From Pandoraea fibrosis (GTDB taxonomy: Bacteria; Pseudomonadota; Gammaproteobacteria; Burkholderiales; Burkholderiaceae): a DNA stretch of 64,000 bases. Positions 18,002 to 28,393 of the stretch are shown in pieces (positions within the stretch are counted from its first letter, which is position 1; every line of letters starts with the position of its first letter). The notes beneath the pieces are model-generated. The model was not told where the DNA came from. It saw nothing but the letters and a program-made list of their open reading frames with translations, and searched no databases. A program made the position numbers and the translations under genes. The stretch lies in assembly GCF_000807775.2 (NCBI RefSeq), contig NZ_CP047385.1, positions 4,898,001-4,962,000 on the forward strand. Reading direction: 5' to 3'.

Positions 18002-19156
18002 TTACGGCTTTTCCTTGACGTCCTTGACCTGACCGATGGCGGTCAGGCTGGCGTCAAGGGTCGGCAGTTCGATCGTGCGCGAGCCCGAGTCGACCTGATC
18101 GAGCAACGTTTTCACGGCGGCGATGCGGCGTGACTTCGCATCGAAATACTTGTCGAGCGCAGCCTGCGCGACCTGCACGTCGCTATGCACGGCCGACGCA
18201 TTGCGCGCCAGCAGTGCCAGACGCGCATTGAGCAAACGCAGCTTGAGATTGGCGCGCAGGAATGCCCCCTGCTCCGGTGCCACAAGCATCACGTCCGGGT
18301 CGTCCAGACGGCGCACTTGCACCAGTTGCTTCAGGCTGTTCAACATCTCGCCCGACAGGCGGTGCCATGTGGCCGTCCAGCCCGTCTCACCGGCACCGCT
18401 CGGCCCCGTTCCATCCGTCTTCGGCTCAACGCGTTGCTCCTCGGCCTGCAACGGCAACGTGTCGATCATGGCAATCGCCTGATCGAGCTTGCCCGTCAGT
18501 TGTGGCAGATCGGCGGCCGGCACAGCCTTCAGACGGTCGATGTCCTTCTTCAAGGCGTCGCGTACACCAGCGAGTTGCGGCGCGCCGGTGCGCGCCAGAC
18601 GCGCGTCTGCGCCTTCCAGCGCAATCAGCGCGCCACGCACGTTGCCGGTGAGCTGCAACTGTTGGTTCGCACTCGTAACGATCTGCTCGGTCTCGGCCAG
18701 CACCCATTCGTCGCGGTTGTGCGCGAGTTCCTGATAAAGCTGTTCGAGCGCCGCCTGCTGACTGCGCGAATCGGACACGCGGCCCTCGAGCGACGTGAGC
18801 CGGTTTTGCAGATCGCGTTGATTGTCGAGCGCCTGCGCCGTGCGTACCTGCGCCTGCATGACTTGTGCGTCGCCTGCCTGCTGTCGACGCGCCATTTCCT
18901 GCTGCACGCGGTCGAGCTTCTGATTGAGCGACCAGCCGCCAATGCCGGCCCCCGCCGACACGAGCACAAAGAGCAGCCACGGCAGTGCAGCCCCGGAGCC
19001 ACGACGCTTCTGTGGCGGCTCAGGCGGCTGCCACGCAGGCGGGACACCCGCCGTGCCGTAGGTAGCACCGCTGGTTGCAGTGGAATTCGACGCCGCCGGG
19101 CCGGTCGGCGCGGACGGGTTCTGGGAAGACTCTGGAACGCGATTATCTGTCGTCAT
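18002..19156 (-). CDS. hemX: HemX-type membrane protein
   Basis: A 384-residue HemX-family protein, often annotated as uroporphyrinogen-III C-methyltransferase although no SAM methyltransferase fold is visible. A Ser/Thr/Pro-rich cytoplasmic N-terminus (1-55) precedes one membrane helix (LPWLLFVLVSAGAGIGGWSL). A long coiled coil follows (LDRVQQEMARRQQAGDAQVMQAQVRTAQ..., about 80-150) and then a helical domain. The ATG at 19156 overlaps the end of hemD (stop at 19143) by 14 bp, indicating coupling. In many Burkholderiales hemD and hemX are fused, while here they are separate frames. Confidence 0.9.
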   Translation of the reverse strand: MTTDNRVPESSQNPSAPTGPAASNSTATSGATYGTAGVPPAWQPPEPPQKRRGSGAALPWLLFVLVSAGAGIGGWSLNQKLDRVQQEMARRQQAGDAQVMQAQVRTAQALDNQRDLQNRLTSLEGRVSDSRSQQAALEQLYQELAHNRDEWVLAETEQIVTSANQQLQLTGNVRGALIALEGADARLARTGAPQLAGVRDALKKDIDRLKAVPAADLPQLTGKLDQAIAMIDTLPLQAEEQRVEPKTDGTGPSGAGETGWTATWHRLSGEMLNSLKQLVQVRRLDDPDVMLVAPEQGAFLRANLKLRLLNARLALLARNASAVHSDVQVAQAALDKYFDAKSRRIAAVKTLLDQVDSGSRTIELPTLDASLTAIGQVKDVKEKP

Positions 19157-20135
19157 GCTTGACTTGAATGGGATCCGCCCATGTTTTGAGTGCCGCCAGC
19201 AAGTTCTCGTCACCGGGCGCGCATTGCGTAATCCTATCAAACCCCGCCGCGCGCGCGGCATCTGCGATGCGCGCATGCGACGTAAAACACGTCGCAGCGA
19301 GAATTTGCGCCAGCACTTGTGGGGTGCCCGGCGTGTGAAGACCGTCGCGCGTACCATAACGCGCCGCAAGCAAGGTGGCCAGATGTCTTACGGCCTCCGA
19401 GCTGGTCAGCACCCATGCGCAACGCTCGGGCGAGGCCAGCCGGGCTTCGAGAGCGGCCCATGCGGCGGTGTCCGGTTCCGGCGCGCGACGCGTATAAGCG
19501 CTCACGATATCGACCTGAGCGCCGCTCGCACGCAACGTGTCGGCCAGCAGTTCGCGCCCGCCGTCGCCCCGCACGAGCAGCACTCGGCGTCCGGCAAGCG
19601 CCGTCAGGTCGAGTTGCTCGAGCAAGGCTTCCGAGTCGAATCGTGCCGCAGGCCCTCCCGGCGGCACGATCACCCGATGCTTCGGCGCGGCGACACCGGC
19701 GTCGGCCAGCGCCTGCGCACTGCCCGGCCCTACGACCGCGACCGGCAACGCGGCGGGCCAGAGATCGCCGGCATTGGCGTCGGCAGCCTCGCGGCCCTCG
19801 GGAGATGACAAATGGATCAGCCGGCCCAGGGCATGCGCGACCGCATTGGGGGAGATGAAGACCGTCAACGCGTAAGACGACAGCGCACCTAATGCGCTGT
19901 CGAGTGCCGCCAGTGCGCCGGAATCGGCCTGGGGCGCAATATCCAGCAACGGAAATGCGAGCGTGTCGATACCTGCCGCGCTCAACGCCTTGGCAAGCGC
20001 ATCCGCCTGCCCATCGGGACGCGTCAGGATGGCGCACGGCGCGGGAGCGCTCGCCGAACCGGCAACGGCGCGCTCGGAGACGGTCTCCGGCACCAGACCG
20101 TTAGCGGACGACGGAACCGGCGCGCGCGGGCTCAA
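19143..20135 (-). CDS. hemD: Uroporphyrinogen-III synthase
   Basis: Cyclises and isomerises hydroxymethylbilane to uroporphyrinogen III. The HemD fold begins at [21 protein letters not shown], continues through [17 protein letters not shown] and [14 protein letters not shown], and ends with [19 protein letters not shown]. There is no ATG before the first strand. A TTG at 20135 overlaps the hemC stop by four bases (TTGA) with AAGGA nine bases upstream, and this is the favoured start (330 residues). A GTG at 20093 is the alternative. The extra ~35 N-terminal residues are low complexity. It is second in the hemC-hemD-hemX-hemY run. Confidence 0.85.
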   Translation of the reverse strand: MSPRAPVPSSANGLVPETVSERAVAGSASAPAPCAILTRPDGQADALAKALSAAGIDTLAFPLLDIAPQADSGALAALDSALGALSSYALTVFISPNAVAHALGRLIHLSSPEGREAADANAGDLWPAALPVAVVGPGSAQALADAGVAAPKHRVIVPPGGPAARFDSEALLEQLDLTALAGRRVLLVRGDGGRELLADTLRASGAQVDIVSAYTRRAPEPDTAAWAALEARLASPERCAWVLTSSEAVRHLATLLAARYGTRDGLHTPGTPQVLAQILAATCFTSHARIADAARAAGFDRITQCAPGDENLLAALKTWADPIQVKHDDR

Positions 20136-21100
20136 ACGGGAGGGTCCTTCGGCTCGGGCGGTGGCACCAATGCCAGCCCGCCCGCGTCGATCAACGACTG
20201 CGCCACATGCTGGCCCAACGCCTCGGCGCCCGCCACATCGCCCTGCGCGAGCCTGGCCGCACCCTGCGCATGAAGCACCGTGGCGCCATCCGTCGACGCG
20301 ATGAAAGCACGCAATGCCAGTTCGCCCTGCGGGGTGAATTCGGCGAACGCCCCCAACGGCACCTGACACGAACCACCCAAGGCTCGCGAGACGGCGCGCT
20401 CGGCGCTCACGGCCAACGTCGTGTTGGCATCGTGCAACGGTGCGAGCCATTGCAGGATTTCGGGACGTCCGGCACGCACCTCGATACCCAGCGCCCCCTG
20501 CCCGGCCGCCGGCAAGCTGGCCTCGGTCGGAATCGTGGCCCGAATACGGGCGCCAAGCCCCAATCGCTTCAGACCGGCCGCGGCGAGAATGATCGCCGCG
20601 AAATCGCCCCGGTCGAGCTTGCCCAGACGCGTATCCAGATTGCCGCGCAACGGCGCAACCTTCAGATGCGGATACCGCGTGCGCAGGCTCACCTCGCGGC
20701 GCAGGCTCGATGTGCCGACCACGGCCCCTGCGGGCAGCGCGTCGAGGCTGTCGTAATCGTTGCTCACGAAGGCGTCGCACGGATCTTCGCGCTCGAGCAC
20801 CGCCGCCAGCGTGAAGCCGTCGGGGAGTTGCATCGGTACGTCCTTGAGCGAGTGAACGGCGAGATCGGCACGCCCGTCGGCCAGCGCAAGTTCGAGTTCC
20901 TTGACGAACAGCCCCTTGCCACCGACCTTCGCGAGGGATCGGTCGAGAATCTGGTCACCGCGAGTGGTCATTCCGAGAATACTCACGTGACACTGCGGAT
21001 ATAATTTGTGCAGCGCGTCACGCACGTGTTCGGCTTGCCACATGGCGAGCCGGCTCTCGCGCGAAGCGATCACCAGGGTTTCAGGAGCAGCGAAGTTCAT
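20132..21100 (-). CDS. hemC: Porphobilinogen deaminase (hydroxymethylbilane synthase)
   Basis: A 322-residue enzyme that polymerises four porphobilinogens into hydroxymethylbilane. Cys245 in [12 protein letters not shown] carries the dipyrromethane cofactor, and Asp87 in HSLKDVP is the catalytic aspartate. Arginine-rich substrate motifs SRESRLA, TSSLRRE and LRGNLDTRL are present. First gene of the heme run. Its ATG at 21100 is 79 bp from the divergently transcribed ppc, so the two share a promoter region. Length and motifs are normal. Confidence 0.97.
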   Translation of the reverse strand: MNFAAPETLVIASRESRLAMWQAEHVRDALHKLYPQCHVSILGMTTRGDQILDRSLAKVGGKGLFVKELELALADGRADLAVHSLKDVPMQLPDGFTLAAVLEREDPCDAFVSNDYDSLDALPAGAVVGTSSLRREVSLRTRYPHLKVAPLRGNLDTRLGKLDRGDFAAIILAAAGLKRLGLGARIRATIPTEASLPAAGQGALGIEVRAGRPEILQWLAPLHDANTTLAVSAERAVSRALGGSCQVPLGAFAEFTPQGELALRAFIASTDGATVLHAQGAARLAQGDVAGAEALGQHVAQSLIDAGGLALVPPPEPKDPPV

Positions 21101-21179
21101 TCAGCAACCGCGTGAAGACCAAAAGAAAAAATGGTAACACGCTTGACCGGCCCGAACGGCTGGTCTCGAGAGGAGCGAC

Positions 21180-24128
21180 ATGAAGAGCAGCGCAAAGGTA
21201 AAAGCCCCGCAAGAGGGCCTCGCCAAGTCGGTCGGCAAGACTTCCCCCGCAAAGGCAGCAGCCGCGGTCCCATCCACCCCGGCAGCGGATGTGCCGGCCA
21301 GGTCCAAAGCTCGCCGCTCGCGCGAAGACAAGGACGCCCCGCTGCGCGAGGACATCCGGTTTCTCGGCCGCCTGCTCGGCGATGTGCTGCGCGAGCAACA
21401 AGGCAGCGCCGCCTTCGATCTGGTCGAGACCATCCGTCAGAACGCCGTGCGCTTTCACCGCGAAGGCGACCGCAGCGCCGCCCGCGCGCTCGACACGATG
21501 CTGGGCGGCCTGACCAACGAGCAAGCCATTCAGGTGGTGCGCGCGTTCAGCTACTTCTCGCATCTGGCCAATATCGCCGAGGACCGCCACCACAACCGGC
21601 GCCGCCGCGTGCACGCGCTGGCCGGCAGCCGCGCGCAGCCCGGCAGTCTGAGCGCCGCCCTGCAAAGCCTGAAAGCGGCCGGTCGCGCCGATCCAGCAAC
21701 GTTGCAGGCGTTTTTCGCCAGCGCCCTGATCGTGCCGGTGCTCACCGCACACCCGACCGAAGTTCAGCGCAAGAGTATTCTCGACGCCGAACGCGAAATC
21801 GCGCGCCTGCTGGCGCATCGCGACGACGCCCTCACCGAGCGTGAATCGTCGCGCAATACCGAATCGATGCGAGCCTACGTCACCACGCTTTGGCAGACAC
21901 GCATGCTGCGTAGCTCGCGACTGACCGTGGCCGACGAAATCGACAATGCGCTGTCGTATTACCGCAGCACATTCCTGACAGAAATCCCGGCGCTGTATGA
22001 CGATGTGAGCGCCGAGCTGCACGACGCCGCACCGAGCGTGCGTGCCGAGGGCCTTGGCCGCTTCCTGCAAATGGGCAGCTGGATCGGCGGCGATCGTGAC
22101 GGTAATCCGAATGTGACGGCGCAAACGCTGCAACTGGCGATCACGCGTCAGGCCACCGAGATCTTTGCCCACTACCTCGAAGAGGTGCACTTGCTGGGGG
22201 CGGAACTGTCCGTCTCGCAACTGCTTGCCGGCGCAAGCGACGCGTTGCTCACCCTCGCACGCCGCTCGCCCGACGACTCGCCACACCGTACCGACGAACC
22301 CTATCGACGCGCCCTGATCGGCGTGTATGCCCGCCTGGCTGCCACCGCACGCGAATGGGTAGGCCACGTGCCGCACCGCGGCGCCGTCGGCGACGCCCGG
22401 CCCTATCTCGACGCCAGCGAATTCATCTCGGATCTGAACACGGTCGTCGCGTCGCTCATGGCGCATCACGGCGGCGCACTCATTTCGCAGCGGCTCGGCC
22501 CGCTCGTGCGCGCCGCCGAGGTGTTCGGCTTCCATCTCGCGAGTATCGATCTGCGTCAGAGTTCGGACATCCACGAAGCGGTCATCGCCGAGTTGTTCGC
22601 CAAAGCGGGCGTCGAAGCCAATTATGCGAAGCTCGACGAGAACGAAAAGCTCGCCCTGCTGTTGCGCGAATTGCGCGAGCCGCGTGCGCTCTTCTCGCCC
22701 TATCTCGACTACTCGCAACGCACCCGCGACGAGTTGGCCGTGTTCGCCGCCGCGCGCGATATTCGCGCCCGCTTCGGCCCGCGTGCGGTACGCAACTACA
22801 TCATTTCGCATACGGAGACCGTCAGCGATCTGATCGAAGTCATGCTGCTGCAAAAGGAGACAGGCCTCTTTCAAGGCCCGCTCGGCAGCGACAGTGCGAA
22901 GGCCGTCGAGCCCAAAGTCGGCGCGATGGTCATCCCGCTCTTCGAGACGATTGCCGACTTGCGCAATGCGCCGGTCATCATGCGCGAGTTCTTCGACATC
23001 CCCGGCATGCCCGGTGTGGTGACGCAGCAAGGGGGGGAGCAGGAAGTCATGCTCGGCTACTCCGACAGCAACAAGGACGGTGGCTTCCTCACGTCGAACT
23101 GGGAACTGTACAAAGCGGAACTCGCGCTGGTACGCCTGTTCGAGGAGAAAGGCATCCGTCTGCGCCTGTTCCACGGCCGGGGCGGCACCGTGGGCCGGGG
23201 CGGTGGCCCGACCTATCAGGCCATCCTGTCGCAGCCGCCGGGCACCGTGAACGGCCAGATTCGCCTCACGGAGCAAGGCGAAATCATCGCGAGCAAGTTC
23301 GCCAATCCGGAGATCGGACGGCGCAATCTCGAGACGATCGTGGCAGCAACGCTCGAAGCCACGTTGCTGCCGAGCCGCAACCAGCCGCCGCGTCTGGCGG
23401 CATACGAGAAGGTCATGCAGACGCTCTCCGACACGGCTTTCGCTGCCTATCGCGACCTCGTCTACGAGACCCCGGGCTTCACCGATTACTTCTTCTCCGC
23501 AACGCCGATCGCGGAAATCGCCGAGCTGAACATCGGTTCGCGCCCCGCCTCGCGCAAGTTCTCGGACCCGAAGCACCGCCGTATCGAAGACCTGCGCGCG
23601 ATTCCCTGGGGCTTCTCGTGGGGCCAGTGTCGTCTGCTCCTCACCGGGTGGTACGGCTTCGGCAGCGCGGTGAGCGCATATCTGCACGGCGAAGGGACGG
23701 ATGGCGACGCGGGCCGCGAGAAGCGTCTCGAGACGTTGCGTCAGATGGTCAAACGCTGGCCGTTCTTCGCGAACCTGCTCTCGAACATGGACATGGTGCT
23801 CGCCAAGACCGATCTGGCCGTGGCATCGCGTTACGCCGAACTGGTCCCGGACGAGAAACTTCGCAAGCGCGTGTTCGACCGTATCGTGGCCGAGTGGCAG
23901 AGCACGTCGCAGGCGCTCGCCCTGATCACCGGACATGAGGAACGGCTCGCCGACAATCCGATGCTCGCGCGCTCGATCAAGAATCGCTTCCCGTACCTCG
24001 ATCCGCTCAATCACTTGCAGGTCGAGTTGTTGCGGCGACATCGCGCTGGCGAGTCGGACGAGCGGGCGCGGCGCGGCATTCACCTGTCCATCAACGGTAT
24101 TGCGGCGGGTCTGCGCAACACGGGCTGA
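21180..24128 (+). CDS. ppc: Phosphoenolpyruvate carboxylase
   Basis: A 982-residue anaplerotic enzyme converting PEP and bicarbonate to oxaloacetate. The catalytic histidine is in [11 protein letters not shown], and [16 protein letters not shown] and the PEP-site loop [13 protein letters not shown] are intact. The C-terminus ends [13 protein letters not shown] as in bacterial PEPC. An N-terminal extension of about 50 residues rich in Lys, Ala and Pro precedes the conserved start at [16 protein letters not shown]. The ATG has AGGAG 7 bp upstream. Divergent from hemC, as in other Burkholderiales. A long open frame on the opposite strand (21081-24083) is a composition shadow. Confidence 0.97.
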   Translation: MKSSAKVKAPQEGLAKSVGKTSPAKAAAAVPSTPAADVPARSKARRSREDKDAPLREDIRFLGRLLGDVLREQQGSAAFDLVETIRQNAVRFHREGDRSAARALDTMLGGLTNEQAIQVVRAFSYFSHLANIAEDRHHNRRRRVHALAGSRAQPGSLSAALQSLKAAGRADPATLQAFFASALIVPVLTAHPTEVQRKSILDAEREIARLLAHRDDALTERESSRNTESMRAYVTTLWQTRMLRSSRLTVADEIDNALSYYRSTFLTEIPALYDDVSAELHDAAPSVRAEGLGRFLQMGSWIGGDRDGNPNVTAQTLQLAITRQATEIFAHYLEEVHLLGAELSVSQLLAGASDALLTLARRSPDDSPHRTDEPYRRALIGVYARLAATAREWVGHVPHRGAVGDARPYLDASEFISDLNTVVASLMAHHGGALISQRLGPLVRAAEVFGFHLASIDLRQSSDIHEAVIAELFAKAGVEANYAKLDENEKLALLLRELREPRALFSPYLDYSQRTRDELAVFAAARDIRARFGPRAVRNYIISHTETVSDLIEVMLLQKETGLFQGPLGSDSAKAVEPKVGAMVIPLFETIADLRNAPVIMREFFDIPGMPGVVTQQGGEQEVMLGYSDSNKDGGFLTSNWELYKAELALVRLFEEKGIRLRLFHGRGGTVGRGGGPTYQAILSQPPGTVNGQIRLTEQGEIIASKFANPEIGRRNLETIVAATLEATLLPSRNQPPRLAAYEKVMQTLSDTAFAAYRDLVYETPGFTDYFFSATPIAEIAELNIGSRPASRKFSDPKHRRIEDLRAIPWGFSWGQCRLLLTGWYGFGSAVSAYLHGEGTDGDAGREKRLETLRQMVKRWPFFANLLSNMDMVLAKTDLAVASRYAELVPDEKLRKRVFDRIVAEWQSTSQALALITGHEERLADNPMLARSIKNRFPYLDPLNHLQVELLRRHRAGESDERARRGIHLSINGIAAGLRNTG

Positions 24129-24144
24129 TTCCGCCCCATCTGAT

Positions 24145-24185
24145 GCTGCGGCTCAGCCCCGTGTGGTCAGTGGGGCTGACGCAGC
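24145..24185. terminator. Stem-loop after ppc
   Basis: GCTGCG/CGCAGC (24145-24150 with 24180-24185) plus TCAGCCCC/GGGGCTGA (24153-24160 with 24172-24179) form a long nearly continuous stem 17 bp after the ppc stop. There is no T run, so termination is inferred from position. Confidence 0.45.
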
Positions 24186-24327
24186 AGGCGGGGCGGCCGG
24201 CACGTCGGAGACGTCCGCCCCGGCGCCGGTCGATGCACCGCTTGGGATTGTCCCCAACGACAGTCGCCCGATAGAACGGTATATTTTGTCGGATTCGACC
24301 CGATGGCTGCCGGGGGGCCCATCCATC

Positions 24328-25185
24328 ATGCAATCCGATTCCAACGCACGACCGACACACACGCCGACACACATGCCGCGTATGGCACTCACTATCGGCG
24401 CAAACCGCATGTCACGCCTACGGCGCACCGCAACGCTCATCACGGCGACGACGCTCGCGCTACTTTGCACCGCCACGCAGGCCGGCACGGGGTCCACAGA
24501 GGCCGCGATGCCTGCGCGCGACGCCAGCCCCCCTGCGCTCCCATCGAATACCGTCATCGCCGCCGCGCCGCATGGTGTGCGAGGGCTGGCCGTGCGGCTG
24601 GTCTCGCAAACGCTGGCGACCTCACCCGGTGTGCCCGGCACACCAGCCAAATCACAGCCCGTCGTCGATCCTGTGCTCGACCCGCTCATGAACGGCATTC
24701 TGGAGCGTCTGGCCATCAGCGAAGCCGTGGCCCGCACCAAGTACACGTCGGGCAAACCGGTTCAGGACACGCCGCGCGAACAGGCGTTGCTCGACAGCGT
24801 GGGCGAGCGCGCCCCCCAGTTCGGCCTGACGCCCGCGCAGGCCCGCACATTCTTCCGTCTGCAGATCGAGGCGGGCAAGCTGGTGCAGACCGCTTTGCTG
24901 GCCCGCTGGGCGCGGGAAGGCCGTGCCCCGGGTGAACCGGTCGATCTCGCCTCGCGCCTGCGCCCGGCGCTCGATCGGCTGGGCACCTCGCTCATGCACG
25001 ATCTCGGACGCCTCTGCGCACTGCCCGACGATCCGGCGCGCATGGCCCGCATTCATCAGGCCCGCGAGCGCATTGCCAAGGCAGCGAAGCTCGAAGCGCT
25101 GCAACGTGCGGCGTTCGACGAAGCGACCTCGGGCCTTTGCCTGTCGGCGCCGCCGCGTATCTGGACGCTATCCATGACGAACTGA
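24328..25185 (+). CDS. Exported chorismate mutase (AroQ-gamma type)
   Basis: All-helical chorismate mutase converting chorismate to prephenate, with an apparent signal peptide and so a periplasmic or secreted location. The signal core is [23 protein letters not shown]. Conserved catalytic-helix features are [32 protein letters not shown] and [20 protein letters not shown]. Four in-frame ATGs (24328, 24373, 24382, 24409) precede or start the signal. The outermost is listed, but 24409 gives the most ordinary signal peptide. Periplasmic chorismate mutases are known in several pathogens and environmental proteobacteria, with unclear roles. No other aromatic-pathway gene is adjacent. Confidence 0.82.
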   Translation: MQSDSNARPTHTPTHMPRMALTIGANRMSRLRRTATLITATTLALLCTATQAGTGSTEAAMPARDASPPALPSNTVIAAAPHGVRGLAVRLVSQTLATSPGVPGTPAKSQPVVDPVLDPLMNGILERLAISEAVARTKYTSGKPVQDTPREQALLDSVGERAPQFGLTPAQARTFFRLQIEAGKLVQTALLARWAREGRAPGEPVDLASRLRPALDRLGTSLMHDLGRLCALPDDPARMARIHQARERIAKAAKLEALQRAAFDEATSGLCLSAPPRIWTLSMTN

Positions 25186-25237
25186 CCGGGGGCGCCCCCT
25201 CGATGCCCGGCGGGTCGTGGCAACGCCGCCGGGGTTG

Positions 25238-25243
25238 TATAAT
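25238..25243 (+). promoter_or_regulatory. Consensus -10 box upstream of argH
   Basis: A perfect TATAAT in GC-rich surroundings, 73 bp before the argH ATG. The -35 position (around 25215-25220) has no good match, so the promoter assignment is moderate. Confidence 0.45.
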
Positions 25244-25315
25244 CACGCTTTTCCGTGCTCTGCCACGGTTTGCTTCCATCTGCCCCGATGGGCCTCGATT
25301 AGCCACGCTACGACA

Positions 25316-26713
25316 ATGACCTCCCAACTCCACAAGAAAGGCGAAGCCTGGTCGGCCCGCTTTTCCGAACCCGTTTCCGAACTCGTCAAGCGCTATACGG
25401 CGTCGGTATTCTTCGACAAGCGCCTTGCGTTGTTCGACATCGAAGGTTCGCTCGCGCATGCCGACATGCTCTGTGCACAAGGCATTATCAGCGCACAGGA
25501 TCTGGCCGACATTCAGCGCGGCATGACGCAGATCCGTGGCGAGATCGAGCGCGGCGAGTTCGAGTGGCAACTGGATCTCGAAGACGTCCACCTGAACATC
25601 GAAGCACGCCTGACCGCCCTCATCGGCGACGCCGGCAAGCGTCTGCACACCGGCCGTTCGCGTAACGATCAGGTCGCGACCGACATCCGTCTGTGGCTGC
25701 GCAGCGAAATCGATCGCATCGGCGATCACCTTGGCGACCTGCGCCGCGCACTGCTGGATCTGGCCGAGCAACACAGCGCCACGATTCTGCCGGGCTTCAC
25801 CCATCTGCAAGTGGCTCAGCCCGTGACGTTCGGTCATCACCTGATGGCTTACTTCGAGATGTTCAGCCGCGACGCCGAGCGCATGCTCGATGTTCGCCGC
25901 CGCGTGAATCGTCTGCCGCTGGGCGCGGCCGCGCTCGCCGGCACGAGCTATCCGATCGATCGCGAACGTGTCGCCGCCACGCTCGGCTTCGAAGAAGTCT
26001 GCGCAAACTCACTCGACGCGGTGTCGGATCGTGACTTCGCCATCGAATTCACGGCCGCCGCAGCGCTCGTGATGACGCACGTCTCGCGCTTCTCGGAAGA
26101 ACTGGTGCTGTGGATGAGCCCGCGTGTGGGCTTCATCGATCTGGCCGACCGGTTCTGCACGGGCAGCTCGATCATGCCGCAGAAAAAGAACCCGGACGTG
26201 CCCGAGCTGGCACGCGGCAAGACCGGTCGTGTCAACGGTCACCTGATCGCCCTGCTCACGCTGATGAAAGGCCAGCCGCTGGCGTACAACAAGGACAATC
26301 AGGAAGACAAGGAACCGCTGTTCGACACGGTCGACACCGTGATCGACACGCTGCGCATCTTCGCGGACATGGTGCCGGGCATCAAGGTGCGCGAAGCCAA
26401 TATGCGCAACGCCGCGCTGCAAGGCTTCTCGACGGCGACCGATTTGGCCGACTACCTGGTCAAGAAAGGCCTGCCGTTCCGCGACGCTCACGAAATCGTG
26501 GCGCACGCCGTGAAGATCTGCTCGGATCGCGAGATCGATCTGGCCGACCTGTCGCTCGCCGAGTTGCAGAAGTTCTCGCCGCTGATCGGTGAGGACGTCT
26601 TTGAATACCTCACGCTCGAAGGCTCGGTCGCCAGCCGTAACCACATTGGCGGCACGGCCCCGGCACAGGTGCAACGCGCCATCGCCGCAGCGCGCGCGAA
26701 GCTCGCCAAGTAA
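25316..26713 (+). CDS. argH: Argininosuccinate lyase
   Basis: A 465-residue enzyme splitting argininosuccinate into arginine and fumarate, the last step of arginine synthesis. The fumarase/aspartase superfamily signature [12 protein letters not shown] is at 283-294 with the catalytic serine in [16 protein letters not shown] (111-123) and the [13 protein letters not shown] segment (catalytic His163) are also present. ATG 25316 gives the normal [19 protein letters not shown] start. The frame upstream to 25217 is non-conserved. Monocistronic, followed by the palindromic terminator at 26788. Confidence 0.97.
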   Translation: MTSQLHKKGEAWSARFSEPVSELVKRYTASVFFDKRLALFDIEGSLAHADMLCAQGIISAQDLADIQRGMTQIRGEIERGEFEWQLDLEDVHLNIEARLTALIGDAGKRLHTGRSRNDQVATDIRLWLRSEIDRIGDHLGDLRRALLDLAEQHSATILPGFTHLQVAQPVTFGHHLMAYFEMFSRDAERMLDVRRRVNRLPLGAAALAGTSYPIDRERVAATLGFEEVCANSLDAVSDRDFAIEFTAAAALVMTHVSRFSEELVLWMSPRVGFIDLADRFCTGSSIMPQKKNPDVPELARGKTGRVNGHLIALLTLMKGQPLAYNKDNQEDKEPLFDTVDTVIDTLRIFADMVPGIKVREANMRNAALQGFSTATDLADYLVKKGLPFRDAHEIVAHAVKICSDREIDLADLSLAELQKFSPLIGEDVFEYLTLEGSVASRNHIGGTAPAQVQRAIAAARAKLAK

Positions 26714-26787
26714 GGCCGTCTGGCCGGCAACGTCCGACCCGTTCGGGCATTGCAGCATGCGCACATTTCGCACGTAAGGGCACCAAC

Positions 26788-26817
26788 GAAAATGCCACCC
26801 GATCGGGTGGCATTTTC
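26788..26817. terminator. Bidirectional terminator between argH and gltS
   Basis: A perfect 30-bp palindrome with GC-rich core GCCACCCGATCGGGTGGC and flanking AAAA/TTTT. It provides a T run on both strands, as expected between the convergent argH and gltS genes. Confidence 0.9.
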
Positions 26818-26847
26818 TATTGGCATGACGGCATCACACGCGTCCCA

Positions 26848-28062
26848 TCAGAACAGCGGTAACGACAGGAAACCCTTGATGATGAGCGCGTTGAGAATGT
26901 CGATGAAGAATGCCCCCACCATCGGCACGATCAGGAACGCGATGTGCGACGGACCGAAGCGCTCGGTCACCGCCTGCATGTTGGCAATGGCCGTCGGCGT
27001 CGCGCCCAGACCGAAGCCGCAATGGCCCGCCGCGAGGACTGCTGCGTCGTAATTGGCTCCCATCACGCGGAACGTGACGAAAATCGCATACGCCGCCATC
27101 GCAATCGCCTGCACGACAAGAATCACGATCATCGGCAAGGCCAGCGTTGAAAGATCCCACAGGCGCAACGTCATGAGCGCCATCGCAAGGAACAGCGACA
27201 GACTCACGTTGCCCATCACCGACAGCGAACGATCGAAGACCTCATAGCCCACGAGCGACAGCAGATTGCGAACGACAACGCCCGTGAACAACACGCATAC
27301 GAACGTCGGCAATTCCAGCATCGTGCCCGAGAGCCAACGTGCAATGACTTCGCCCCCCAACAGGCAGATCGCAATCATCGCCACCGTCTCGATCAACGCC
27401 TGCGCGGTAATCAGCCGTACCGTATGCGGTTGCTCGAAACCTTCCGGCGCGGCATCCTTCGCGGCATCGAATCCCGGCACCTTGTTACCGAGACGCCCGA
27501 CCAGATAGCGCGCCACCGGCCCACCCAGCAAACCGCCCAGCACCAGCCCAAAGGTGGCGCAGGCCATGGCGATCTCAAGCGCCGACTGCACGCCGTATTG
27601 CGTAGTCAGCGTTTCCCCCCAGGCGGCCCCCGTACCGTGTCCGCCGGCCAGCGTAATCGATCCGCCCAGCAAACCCACGCCCGGCGCCAGCCCCATCATC
27701 GTGGCAAGCCCCACGCCAATGGCGTTCTGCGTAATCAACATGCCTGCCACCACGGCGAGGAACAGCACCAGTCGACGCCCCCCCGCCTTGAGGCTGGCCA
27801 AATTGGCCGACAGACCGATCGTTGCGAAAAACGCCAGCATCAGCGGCGTTTGCAGCGACGTATCGAACTTCAACTCGAAGTGCCCGAACTGACGCAGCGC
27901 CAGCGTGCCCAGCGCCACCAGCAGCCCCGCCGCGACCGGCTCCGGAATGCTGTACGTACGCAGCGGTGCGACCCACTCGACCAGTTTGCGGCCCAGCAAC
28001 AAGACCAACGTGGCGCAAACCAGCGTGCCGTAGTTGCTGAACACTAGTTGTCCGGTTTCCAT
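26848..28062 (-). CDS. gltS: Sodium/glutamate symporter
   Basis: A 404-residue inner-membrane Na+:glutamate symporter of the GltS family. Two inverted five-helix halves each carry a glycine-rich re-entrant loop. The first is ITLAGGHGTGAAWG (hallmark), and the second includes LAAGHCGFGLGATPTAIANM. The N-terminal region GKLVEWVAPLRTYSIPEPVAAGLLVA-like segment matches the family, and the length is normal. Monocistronic. The 330-bp upstream gap carries a palindrome (28170-28189) and the terminator of the next gene. Confidence 0.95.
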   Translation of the reverse strand: METGQLVFSNYGTLVCATLVLLLGRKLVEWVAPLRTYSIPEPVAAGLLVALGTLALRQFGHFELKFDTSLQTPLMLAFFATIGLSANLASLKAGGRRLVLFLAVVAGMLITQNAIGVGLATMMGLAPGVGLLGGSITLAGGHGTGAAWGETLTTQYGVQSALEIAMACATFGLVLGGLLGGPVARYLVGRLGNKVPGFDAAKDAAPEGFEQPHTVRLITAQALIETVAMIAICLLGGEVIARWLSGTMLELPTFVCVLFTGVVVRNLLSLVGYEVFDRSLSVMGNVSLSLFLAMALMTLRLWDLSTLALPMIVILVVQAIAMAAYAIFVTFRVMGANYDAAVLAAGHCGFGLGATPTAIANMQAVTERFGPSHIAFLIVPMVGAFFIDILNALIIKGFLSLPLF

Positions 28063-28338
28063 GAACCCTCCTGCAAAAAAAGTGCGTTGAGTGTAGCAAT
28101 CGGAGCGGCCCGAATTGATGGGAAACTGCCTAAATGTTGAAAATTCAAGTCAATGCACAAATCGAGCGTTTGACGCAGATTCGCGTCAATATACTGACGT
28201 TTATCATCAGTTAACGACTCGTTCTACGGAGTTACGGTCGATCGGCAGGGGTACGCAAACGAAACATCCGCAACTCGTGAAATCCAGATGCGGCAAACAG
28301 GCGTATAAGGCGCGTCGCCCGTCAGACGACCGGCCCAT
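28063..28338. promoter_or_regulatory. gltS upstream region with a palindrome
   Basis: No gene is seen between gltS and the decarboxylase terminator. The region is markedly AT-richer than its surroundings. At 28170-28189 it holds the inverted repeat TTGACGC-N6-GCGTCAA, about 110 bp before the gltS start, followed by ACTGA...TCAGT half sites. These could be regulator binding sites or part of the gltS promoter. I see no riboswitch motif. Confidence 0.35.
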
Positions 28339-28373
28339 AAAAAAACGGCCCCGCGCGCTCGCACGGGGCCGTT
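28339..28373 (-). terminator. Terminator of the decarboxylase gene
   Basis: Read on the minus strand, AACGGCCCCG pairs with CGGGGCCGTT (arms 28364-28373 and 28344-28353) and is followed by a run of seven Ts. It lies 21 bp after the decarboxylase stop codon. Confidence 0.9.
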
Positions 28374-28393
28374 CTCACACTAGGCCGGGGGAG

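Noticed and set aside
21081..24083. 1000-codon minus-strand frame opposite ppc
   Set aside because: Exactly antisense to PEP carboxylase, which has all catalytic motifs. Long antisense frames are expected from codon bias in such GC-rich genes.
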